NCBI GenBank assembly: GCA_017557265.1
Contig: JAFZAM010000185.1
Location: forward strand, 1-17,715
Length of the DNA: 17,715 bases
DNA from: Oscillospiraceae bacterium
GTDB lineage: Bacteria > Bacillota > Clostridia > Oscillospirales > Oscillospiraceae
Direction of reading: 5' to 3'
The notes beneath the pieces were generated by a model that was not told where the DNA came from, did not search any database, and saw only the letters and a list, made by a program, of their open reading frames with translations. Positions within the stretch are counted from its first letter, which is position 1, and the number at the start of each line of letters is the position of its first letter. A program made the translations under genes and the position numbers. Shown piece after piece: positions 1 to 6,219 of this stretch.

Positions 1-25
1 CGCACTTTCCGGCTTCGTATTCCAT
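1..25 (-). CDS. N-terminal fragment of a divergent gene cut by the window edge
   Basis: On the minus strand an ATG at 25-23 opens a frame reading MEYEAGKC before the window ends. It is preceded by a good ribosome binding site: GGGAGGTG, the complement of 33-40, seven bases upstream. A plausible minus-strand promoter lies further upstream (85-62). Eight residues are too few to identify the product. The evidence is the start signals rather than the protein. The gene would be transcribed divergently from the glycyl-tRNA synthetase gene. Confidence 0.5.
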
Positions 26-61
26 TGCGGGACACCTCCCTTAAAAAAGACTTCAGACATA

Positions 62-90
62 ATAATAACCACAAAAAAGCCCGATTGCAA
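62..90 (-). promoter_or_regulatory. Predicted sigma-A-type promoter for the left-edge gene
   Basis: Read on the minus strand, TTGCAA (90-85) and TATTAT (67-62) are separated by 17 bases. The expected start of transcription, near 55, gives a leader of about 30 bases before the ATG at 25. The match is moderate, and the surroundings are AT-rich, so chance similarity is possible. Confidence 0.4.
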
Positions 91-114
91 CACAGAATAA
101 GGCATATATATCAA

Positions 115-142
115 TTGACAATCCCCGACATAAGTATATAAT
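115..142 (+). promoter_or_regulatory. Predicted sigma-A promoter of the glyQS-transketolase operon
   Basis: A perfect TTGACA -35 box (115-120) and a perfect TATAAT -10 box (137-142) lie 16 bases apart. Transcription would start near 149, leaving a leader of only about 30 bases before the ATG at 178. The leader carries the ribosome binding site AAGGAG (165-170). There is no room for a T-box or other riboswitch downstream of this promoter. Confidence 0.7.
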
Positions 143-177
143 TATTCCAATATACTAACCCGATAAGGAGAAGATAT

Positions 178-1578
178 ATGGACAACCGTGAAAAGACAAT
201 GGACAAGATCGTCGCGCTCTGCAAGGGCCGCGGCTTTATCTACCCGGGCAGCGAGATATACGGCGGCCTCGCCAACTCCTGGGACTACGGTCCGCTCGGC
301 GTCGAGTTCAAGAACAACGTCAAGCGCGCCTGGTGGAAGAAATTCGTGCAGGAGAGCCCGTATAACGTCGGCCTCGACGCGGCGATACTCATGAACAGGG
401 AAGTCTGGGTCGCCTCCGGCCACGTCACGACCTTCAACGATCCCCTTATCGACTGCAAGGTCTGCAAGATGCGCCACAGGGCCGACAAGCTCATCGAGGA
501 GTGGCTCGCCGAGCATCCCATGGAGGGCGTCACCGTCGAGGCCATGACCAACGACGAGATGGTCGCCTTCATCCGTGAAAACGGCGTTTCCTGCCCCGGC
601 TGCGGCAACTGCGACTTCACGGACATCCGCAAGTTCAACCTCATGTTCAAGACCCATCAGGGCGTCACCGAGGACTCCTCCGCCGAGGTGTACCTCCGTC
701 CCGAGACGGCGCAGGGCATATTCGTAAACTTCAAGAACATCGTCCGCACGACGCGCCGCAAGGTCCCGTTCGGCGTCTGCCAGGTCGGCAAAAGCTTCCG
801 CAACGAGATCACCCCGGGCAACTTCATCTTCCGCATCCGCGAGTTCGAGCAGATGGAGCTCGAGTTCTTCTGCGAGCCCGGCACCGACCTCGAGTGGTTC
901 GAGTACTGGCGCGGCTTCTGCCGCGACTGGCTGCTTAATCTCGGCATGAAGGAGGAGAACCTCCGCCTGCGCGACCATGAGAAGGAGGAGCTCTCGTTCT
1001 ACTCCAAGGCCACGACGGACTTCGAGTATCTGTTCCCGTTCGGCTGGGGCGAGCTCTGGGGCGTCGCCGACCGCACGGACTACGACCTCACCCAGCATCA
1101 GGAGCACTCCGGTCAGGACATGTCCTACTTCGATCAGGAGAAGAACGAGCACTACATCCCCTACGTCGTCGAGCCGAGTCTCGGAGCCGACCGCGTCGCG
1201 CTCGCTTTCCTCATCGAGGCCTACGACGAGGAGGTCGTCGACGCCGAGAAGAACGACGTCCGCGTCGTTATGCGCTTCCATCCCGCGCTCGCTCCGGTCA
1301 AGTGCGCCGTCCTGCCGCTCTCGAAGAAGCTCGCCGGGCCCGCGACCGAGATTTTCCACGACCTGCAGAAGGAGTTCACGACCGAGTACGACGACTCCGG
1401 CAGCATAGGCAAGCGCTACCGCCGCTTCGACGAGATAGGGACTCCGTTCTGCGTGACCTACGACTTCGACAGCGAAAACGACGGCTGCGTGACCGTCCGC
1501 GAAAGAGACTCCATGGCGCAGGAGCGCATCGAGATAAGCAAGCTCAAGGATTACATCGCGTCCAGGATCGTATTCTGA
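178..1578 (+). CDS. glyQS: Glycyl-tRNA synthetase, single-chain (alpha2) type
   Basis: Charges tRNA-Gly with glycine using ATP, in the cytoplasm. This 466-residue protein is the dimeric class II type found in many Gram-positives, archaea and eukaryotes, not the alpha2-beta2 type. The N-terminal GRGFIYPGSEIYGG segment (residues 17-30) is characteristic of the family. Cys93/Cys96 and Cys139/Cys142 form two CxxC pairs in the insertion, a likely zinc site. Class II motif 2 is at FRNEITPG (207-214). Motif 3 is EPSLGADRVALAFL (332-345). The anticodon-binding domain follows to the C terminus. ATG at 178 is supported by AAGGAG seven bases upstream. It is the first gene of an operon with the two transketolase subunits, 19 bases before the next start. 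Identification is secure; the symbol follows common usage for the single-chain form. Confidence 0.97.
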   Translation: MDNREKTMDKIVALCKGRGFIYPGSEIYGGLANSWDYGPLGVEFKNNVKRAWWKKFVQESPYNVGLDAAILMNREVWVASGHVTTFNDPLIDCKVCKMRHRADKLIEEWLAEHPMEGVTVEAMTNDEMVAFIRENGVSCPGCGNCDFTDIRKFNLMFKTHQGVTEDSSAEVYLRPETAQGIFVNFKNIVRTTRRKVPFGVCQVGKSFRNEITPGNFIFRIREFEQMELEFFCEPGTDLEWFEYWRGFCRDWLLNLGMKEENLRLRDHEKEELSFYSKATTDFEYLFPFGWGELWGVADRTDYDLTQHQEHSGQDMSYFDQEKNEHYIPYVVEPSLGADRVALAFLIEAYDEEVVDAEKNDVRVVMRFHPALAPVKCAVLPLSKKLAGPATEIFHDLQKEFTTEYDDSGSIGKRYRRFDEIGTPFCVTYDFDSENDGCVTVRERDSMAQERIEISKLKDYIASRIVF

Positions 1579-1597
1579 TCATCGGGAGGTAATTTCT

Positions 1598-2455
1598 TTG
1601 GAAAGAAGCATCAGGGCACGCGAGCTGACGGCGTTCGCCGAGGAGATAAGGGTCGAGACCCTCAAGACCCTCGGTTACGCGGGCTTCGGCCATATCGGCG
1701 GCGCAATGAGCATCGTCGAGGTAGTCGCCGCGCTCTACGGCGAATTCATGCGCATAGACCCCACCAGACCCGACTGGCCCGACCGTGACAAGCTGGTCCT
1801 CTCCAAGGGCCACGCGGGACCGACGCTCTACGCGGTCCTCGCGCTCAAGGGCTATTTCCCGCGCATGATGCTGCGCGAACTCAACGTCGGCGGCGGGCAT
1901 CTGCCCAGCCACGTCGACAGGAACAAGACCCCCGGCATCGACATGACCGCCGGCTCCCTCGGCCAGGGCATCTCCGCCGCCATCGGCATCGCCATGGGCG
2001 ATAAGATGAGCGGGCGCGACAGCCGCACCTACCTCATCGTGGGCGACGGCGAGCTCGACGAGGGGCAGAACTGGGAGGGCTTCATGTTCGCGGCCGCGCA
2101 CAAGGTCGACAATCTCGTCTGCTTTATAGACAAAAACGGCCAGCAGCTCGACGGCTACACCAAGGACGTGCTCGACACCGGCGACATCGCCGCCAAGCTC
2201 AAGGCCTTCGGCTGGAACACGCAGGAGATAGACGGCCACGACATGGGCGCAATCATGAAGGCGATAAAGACCGCAATATCCACGAAGGGCGTCCCCTCCG
2301 CGATAGTTCTCGACACGAAGAAGGGCCACGGCTGCACCTTCGCCGAGGGCGTTCTCGCCAACCACCACATGAATTTCACCCCCGAGCAGATGGAAGAGGC
2401 TCTGAAGGCCGCCAACGAGCGTCTCGAGGCGGCAAGACGCGCTCTTGCGGACTGA
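1598..2455 (+). CDS. Transketolase, N-terminal (pyrophosphate-binding) subunit
   Basis: First half of a split transketolase. With the next gene it transfers two-carbon ketol units between sugar phosphates in the non-oxidative pentose phosphate pathway, using thiamine diphosphate and a divalent metal. The 285 residues contain the expected landmarks: GHIGG near residues 31-35, SKGHAGP (69-75), GGGHLPSH (98-105) and the cofactor motif GDGELDEGQNWEG starting at Gly149 and closing with Asn180. It starts at TTG 1598, seven bases after GGGAGGT (1584-1590); no better ATG lies near. It lies between glycyl-tRNA synthetase and its partner subunit. Split transketolases of this kind are common in clostridia and archaea, so the short length is not a truncation. 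Confidence 0.95.
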   Translation: MERSIRARELTAFAEEIRVETLKTLGYAGFGHIGGAMSIVEVVAALYGEFMRIDPTRPDWPDRDKLVLSKGHAGPTLYAVLALKGYFPRMMLRELNVGGGHLPSHVDRNKTPGIDMTAGSLGQGISAAIGIAMGDKMSGRDSRTYLIVGDGELDEGQNWEGFMFAAAHKVDNLVCFIDKNGQQLDGYTKDVLDTGDIAAKLKAFGWNTQEIDGHDMGAIMKAIKTAISTKGVPSAIVLDTKKGHGCTFAEGVLANHHMNFTPEQMEEALKAANERLEAARRALAD

Positions 2456-2468
2456 GGAGGGCCGGGAT

Positions 2469-3431
2469 ATGTTCAAAATAAAAAGCGAACTGAAAAAGGC
2501 CGAGGTCGCCATGCGCGACGCCTACTGCAACACGCTCATGGAGATGGCGGAGAAGGACGAGCGCATCGTCGCCCTCGACGCCGACCTCATAAGCTCCTCC
2601 GGCATGAAGCCGTTCTTTGCGAAGTTCCCCGAGCGCGCCATCCAGTGCGGCATAGCCGAGGCCAACATGATAGGCATAGCCGCCGGCCTTTCCCTGACGG
2701 GCAAGGTGCCCTTCGCGCACAGCTTCGGGCCATTCGCGTCCCGCCGCGTCTGCGACCAGATATTCATCTCGGCCGCCTACGCCAATCTCAATATCCGCAT
2801 CCTCGGCTCCGACCCGGGCGTGACCGCCGCCTATAACGGTGGGACGCACATGCCCTTCGAGGACATGGGAGTGCTCCGCTCCATCCCCGGCATCACGCTC
2901 ATCGAGCCCTGCGACCCGGTCGCCGTCGCCGATATAGTCAGCCAGCTCGCCGACGTCTACGGCGTGTACTACATGCGCATGGCGCGCAAGAGCTCCATAG
3001 CCGTCTACGAGCCGGGCAGCACGTTCGAGATAGGGAAGGGCAACCTCCTTCGAAACGGCACGGACGTGACCATCATAGCAAGCGGCATCATGGTCGCCGA
3101 AGCTCTCAAGGCAGCCTCCGCGCTCGAGAGCGACGGGGTCTCCGCCCGCGTCGTCGACATGTTCACGTGGAAGCCCATCGACGTCGAGCTCATCGCCGAC
3201 TGCGCCGAGAAGACCGGCGCGATCGTTACCGCCGAGAACCATAATATCTACGGAGGGCTCGGCGCCGCCGTCTCCGAGGCCGTCGTGAGAAGCTGCCCCG
3301 TGCCGATGGAATTCGTCGGCGTCACGGACAGGTTCGGTCAGGTCGGGACGGAGGACTTCCTCCGCGTCGAATACGGCCTGACGGCCGAGAATATCGCCGC
3401 CGCCGCCAAACGCGCGATCGAGCGCAAATAA
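2469..3431 (+). CDS. Transketolase, C-terminal (pyrimidine-binding) subunit
   Basis: Second half of the split transketolase; 320 residues from ATG 2469. An upstream TTG at 2445 is in frame, but the ribosome binding site GAGGAGGG (2454-2461) lies between it and the ATG, so the ATG is preferred. The start follows the partner's stop by 13 bases, which suggests coupled translation and equal dosage. The pyrimidine-binding domain contains the family's catalytic glutamate in GIAEANMIGIAAGLS (Glu64), followed by PFAHSFGPFASRRVCDQI. A C-terminal transketolase domain (about residues 185-310) includes AENHNIYGGLGAAVSE. It is the last gene of the operon and a hairpin terminator follows within 20 bases. 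Confidence 0.95.
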   Translation: MFKIKSELKKAEVAMRDAYCNTLMEMAEKDERIVALDADLISSSGMKPFFAKFPERAIQCGIAEANMIGIAAGLSLTGKVPFAHSFGPFASRRVCDQIFISAAYANLNIRILGSDPGVTAAYNGGTHMPFEDMGVLRSIPGITLIEPCDPVAVADIVSQLADVYGVYYMRMARKSSIAVYEPGSTFEIGKGNLLRNGTDVTIIASGIMVAEALKAASALESDGVSARVVDMFTWKPIDVELIADCAEKTGAIVTAENHNIYGGLGAAVSEAVVRSCPVPMEFVGVTDRFGQVGTEDFLRVEYGLTAENIAAAAKRAIERK

Positions 3432-3444
3432 AGCTTACAAAAGC

Positions 3445-3474
3445 AAAAAAGGACGCCTTAGGGCGTCCTTTTTT
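3445..3474. terminator. Bidirectional intrinsic terminator between convergent operons
   Basis: GGACGCC (3451-3457) pairs perfectly with GGCGTCC (3462-3468) around a four-base loop. It is flanked by six A on the left and six T on the right, so it has a U-tract on either strand. It ends the glyQS-transketolase transcript on the plus strand and the yaaL-bofA transcript on the minus strand. The stop codon of bofA lies inside the right-hand T tract. Confidence 0.9.
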
Positions 3475-3739
3475 ATGTAAGGATCTTCTGCAACAAGAGA
3501 AGCAGCCCGATCCCGGGAAAGCCGAGCACGCCGACCGTGCACGCGCTTATGAGGTTTATCCCGATATGCAGCCCGATATACGCGCCTATGTGATCGAACA
3601 CGATAAGCACGAAAAAGCCGAGCGCGGCGTTCGCTAGAAACTTGAAGAAGGTCCGCATCTTCGACGAGAAGATGACGCATAAAAGTGCGAGCGCTCCCGC
3701 GAAGAGCGCCGCCAAGGCCGCCTTTATGAGTATGCTCAT
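3473..3739 (-). CDS. bofA: BofA family integral membrane protein (pro-sigma-K processing inhibitor family)
   Basis: A small 88-residue, strongly hydrophobic protein with two or three membrane segments: residues 2-24, about 30-52, and a hydrophobic C-terminal stretch. The C-terminal signature IGINLISACTVGVLGFPG followed by LLLLLQ matches the BofA pattern (G-x-x-I-x-x-N ... G-x-L-G-x-P-G). In Bacillus subtilis BofA holds the SpoIVFB protease inactive in the outer forespore membrane, delaying sigma-K activation; the same role here is inference. ATG 3739 has GAGGAGG upstream and overlaps the stop of the preceding gene by four bases (ATGA). Pairing with a DUF2508 gene is the usual context of bofA and supports the call. 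Confidence 0.85.
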   Translation of the reverse strand: MSILIKAALAALFAGALALLCVIFSSKMRTFFKFLANAALGFFVLIVFDHIGAYIGLHIGINLISACTVGVLGFPGIGLLLLLQKILT

Positions 3740-4029
3740 ATCCGTTCCTCCTCTTTTTTTCGCCTGCGCCCCGCAGCTTCCGCCTTCTTTATGGCGAGCG
3801 TTTTCTCCTTAGCCCCCGCGAGGAGCCACGAATACCTCGCGTCGAGCGCGTTGATCTGATAGATGCTCGCGTCTATGAGCTCCGGCTGCGTCGCGCCGTT
3901 GAAGGTCCCGTAAGCCTCGTCGAGCTCGCGCTTTGTGCGCTCAAGCTTCGCCTTCACGTCTGCCAGCTCCGACCTGTATGCATCCGCGAGCTTCCTCGCA
4001 TTCCTTCTCCCGTTTGCCGTCTTCACCAC
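3736..4029 (-). CDS. DUF2508 (YaaL-like) family protein
   Basis: A small, highly charged, mostly helical soluble protein of up to 97 residues, very rich in Lys, Arg, Glu and Ala. The family signature is a helix ending in LDARYSWLLAGAKEK (about residues 63-77), equivalent to the A-x-Y-x-x-L-L-R-E-A-K stretch of B. subtilis YaaL. No molecular function is established for the family. Bacillus yaaL lies just upstream of bofA, and the same order with a four-base overlap is seen here. The frame opens with two consecutive GTG codons (4029 and 4026). The weak AAGGA just upstream fits the second slightly better, so the true start may be 4026. I could not assign a promoter upstream. Confidence 0.75.
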   Translation of the reverse strand: MVKTANGRRNARKLADAYRSELADVKAKLERTKRELDEAYGTFNGATQPELIDASIYQINALDARYSWLLAGAKEKTLAIKKAEAAGRRRKKEEERI

Positions 4030-4127
4030 GTCCTTATCATTTGCTGCACATATTCTATTCCGAACGCGGCAAGATTAAACCGGCGCGTAGCCTGTCAAGA
4101 GTCGAAAAAACGGCTGAATAGCAGAAC

Positions 4128-4156
4128 TTGATTTATCTTTGCCGTTATGTTATAAT
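4128..4156 (+). promoter_or_regulatory. Predicted sigma-A promoter of the parE-parC operon
   Basis: TTGATT (4128-4133) and a perfect TATAAT (4151-4156) are 17 bases apart. Transcription would begin near 4163, giving a leader of about 58 bases before the ATG at 4221. This is the only convincing promoter between here and the terminator at 13100, so it probably drives all six genes. Confidence 0.75.
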
Positions 4157-4169
4157 GTACCACAACATA
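4146..4169. promoter_or_regulatory. Inverted repeat over the -10 box and start site (possible operator)
   Basis: TATGTT (4146-4151) and AACATA (4164-4169) are perfect inverted arms separated by 12 bases. They bracket the -10 box and the predicted start of transcription of the parE operon. A repressor bound there would block the promoter. Six-base AT-rich arms can arise by chance, and no regulator gene is nearby. Confidence 0.25.
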
Positions 4170-4220
4170 TAGTGCCGTATTATGCGGTGAAGCTTTTTTG
4201 CGCTCTGCGCGGGAGGAAGC

Positions 4221-6203
4221 ATGGCTGTTAAAAACCAGGAGTACGGAAACGAGAGCATATCGGCCCTGAAGGGAGCCGACCGAGTCAGAAAGCGCCCGGG
4301 CGTCATCTTCGGCTCGGACGGTATCGAGGGCTGCGAGCACGCCATATTCGAGATACTGTCCAATTCCATCGACGAGGCCCGCGAGGGCTACGGCGACGTT
4401 ATCATACTGACCAAATTCGCCGACGGCGCCATCCAGGTCGAGGACTTCGGCCGCGGCTGTCCCGTCGACTACAACCCCGTCGAGAAGCGCAACAACTGGG
4501 AGCTCGTCTTCTGCGAGCTCTATGCCGGCGGCAAGTACGACAACGACGACGGTGAAAACTACGAATACTCCCTCGGCTTAAACGGCCTCGGCCTTTGCGC
4601 GACGCAGTACGCCTCCGCGTACATGGACGTCACCGTCTGGCGCGACGGGAAAAAGTATTCCCTACGCTTTGAAAAGGGCGAGAACGTCGGCGGCCTGACC
4701 TCCGTCGACGAGAACAAAAAGCGCACCGGCACGCTCATCAAGTGGCTGCCCGACATCGAGGTCTTTACGGATATAAACGTCCCCGACGAGTACTTTGCCG
4801 ACGTGCTGAAAAAGCAGGCCGTCGTGAACGCGGGCGTGACCTTCAGGCTCCGCATACAGAAGGGCAGTGAGTTCGTGACGACGGACTATAAGTTCGAGCA
4901 CGGCATCGTCGACTACGTCTCCGAGATAGCCGGCTCCGACCCGCTCGTCCAGCCCTACTATATCGAGAGCGAGCGCCGCGGGCGCGACCGCGAGGACAAG
5001 CCCGAATACAAGGTCAAGATGGCCGCCGCGTTCTGCTTTTCAAACCGAGTCAACCTCATCGAGTACTACCACAACTCCTCCTGGCTCGAGCACGGCGGCG
5101 CGCCGGAGCGCGCGACGAAGAGCGCCTTCGTCTCCGCAATGGACGCCTACCTGCGCAAGCAGAACAAATACCAGAAAAACGAGTCGAAGATATCCTTCGC
5201 CGACATCGCCGACTGCCTCATCCTCGTCACCAACTGCTTCTCCACGCGCACATCGTATGAAAACCAGACGAAGAAGGCCATTACGAACAAGTTCATCCAG
5301 GACGCGATGACCGACTTCTTTAAGGAGAAGCTCGAGATATACTTCATAGAAAACAAAGCGGAAGCGGAGCGTATCGCCGAGCAGGTGCTCATAAACAAGC
5401 GCAGCCGCGAGACCGCCGAGAAGGCGAGGCTGAACCTAAAAAAGAAGCTCGCCGGCAGCGTGGATATCACGAACAGGATCCAGAAATTCGTCGACTGCCG
5501 CACCAAGGAGGTCGCCCGCCGCGAGCTCTACATCGTCGAGGGCGACTCGGCTCTCGGCTCCTGCAAGCTCTCGCGCGACGCGGAGTTTCAGGGCATCATG
5601 CCAGTGCGCGGCAAGATCCTCAACTGTCTCAAGGCCGACTATGACAAGATCTTCAAGAGCGAGATAATAACCAACCTCATCAAGGTCCTCGGCTGCGGGG
5701 CGGAGGTCAAGGGCAAGCACTCCAAGGAGCTCAGCGCCTTCGATATCGACGCGCTCCGCTGGAGCAAGGTCATCATCTGCACCGACGCCGACGAGGACGG
5801 TTATCAGATAAGGACGCTTATACTCACCATGCTCTACAGACTGACCCCTCGCCTCATCGAGGAGGGGTACGTATATATCGCCGAATCGCCGCTCTATGAG
5901 ATAATCAGCAAGGGCAAGACGTATTTTGCCTACAACGAGCGCGAGAAGACGGACATTCTTTCCGAACTCGGCGACGCCAAGCCGACCATCAACCGCTCCA
6001 AGGGCCTCGGCGAGAACGATCCCGAGATGATGGCGCTGACGACGATGAACCCCGAGACGCGCCGCCTCATACGCATAACGCCCGAGGACGCGGAATCGAC
6101 GTTCATCGCCTTCGACATGCTCCTCGGCGACAATCTCGCCGCCCGCAAGCAGCACATAGCCGACAACGGCTATAAATACATCGATCTTGCCGACATTTCC
6201 TGA
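4221..6203 (+). CDS. parE: Type IIA DNA topoisomerase subunit B (ParE/GyrB-like)
   Basis: ATPase and metal-binding subunit of a heterotetrameric topoisomerase that passes one DNA duplex through another. The 660 residues have the ParE-size arrangement. The N-terminal GHKL ATPase has Glu44 and Asn48 in FEILSNSIDEA, Asp75 in VEDFGRG, and a glycine-rich lid GLNGLGL (119-125). A transducer domain follows, then a Toprim domain with IVEGDSA (Glu440-Gly441-Asp442) and TDADEDG (Asp522, Asp524, Asp526). The metal-binding acidic residues are therefore all present. It differs from textbook GyrB: VRKRPGVIFGSDGIEGCEH replaces the usual RPGMYIG stretch, LSN replaces VDN, and DADEDGYQIRT replaces DADVDGAHIRT. 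It starts at ATG 4221 after GGGAGGA (4211-4217). It lies 16 bases from its partner. It belongs to a divergent clostridial group; ParE versus GyrB assignment is by context and likeness. Confidence 0.9.
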   Translation: MAVKNQEYGNESISALKGADRVRKRPGVIFGSDGIEGCEHAIFEILSNSIDEAREGYGDVIILTKFADGAIQVEDFGRGCPVDYNPVEKRNNWELVFCELYAGGKYDNDDGENYEYSLGLNGLGLCATQYASAYMDVTVWRDGKKYSLRFEKGENVGGLTSVDENKKRTGTLIKWLPDIEVFTDINVPDEYFADVLKKQAVVNAGVTFRLRIQKGSEFVTTDYKFEHGIVDYVSEIAGSDPLVQPYYIESERRGRDREDKPEYKVKMAAAFCFSNRVNLIEYYHNSSWLEHGGAPERATKSAFVSAMDAYLRKQNKYQKNESKISFADIADCLILVTNCFSTRTSYENQTKKAITNKFIQDAMTDFFKEKLEIYFIENKAEAERIAEQVLINKRSRETAEKARLNLKKKLAGSVDITNRIQKFVDCRTKEVARRELYIVEGDSALGSCKLSRDAEFQGIMPVRGKILNCLKADYDKIFKSEIITNLIKVLGCGAEVKGKHSKELSAFDIDALRWSKVIICTDADEDGYQIRTLILTMLYRLTPRLIEEGYVYIAESPLYEIISKGKTYFAYNEREKTDILSELGDAKPTINRSKGLGENDPEMMALTTMNPETRRLIRITPEDAESTFIAFDMLLGDNLAARKQHIADNGYKYIDLADIS

Positions 6204-6219
6204 GTAAAGGACTGAGAAA

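Noticed and set aside
2445..2468. TTG start at 2445 for the C-terminal transketolase subunit
   Set aside because: It lies before the GAGGAGGG ribosome binding site and inside the previous gene. ATG 2469 is correctly spaced from that site.
4030..4127. TTGACA on the minus strand (4098-4093) as a -35 box for yaaL-bofA
   Set aside because: No acceptable -10 box lies 16-18 bases downstream; the bases there read like ATCTTG. A sporulation sigma promoter is possible but I could not match one convincingly.
4221..6203. Possible damage to the ATPase/Toprim motifs of the ParE-like protein
   Set aside because: Glu44, Asn48, Asp75, Glu440, Asp522, Asp524 and Asp526 are all in place, so the differences are clade-type substitutions and not signs of a pseudogene.
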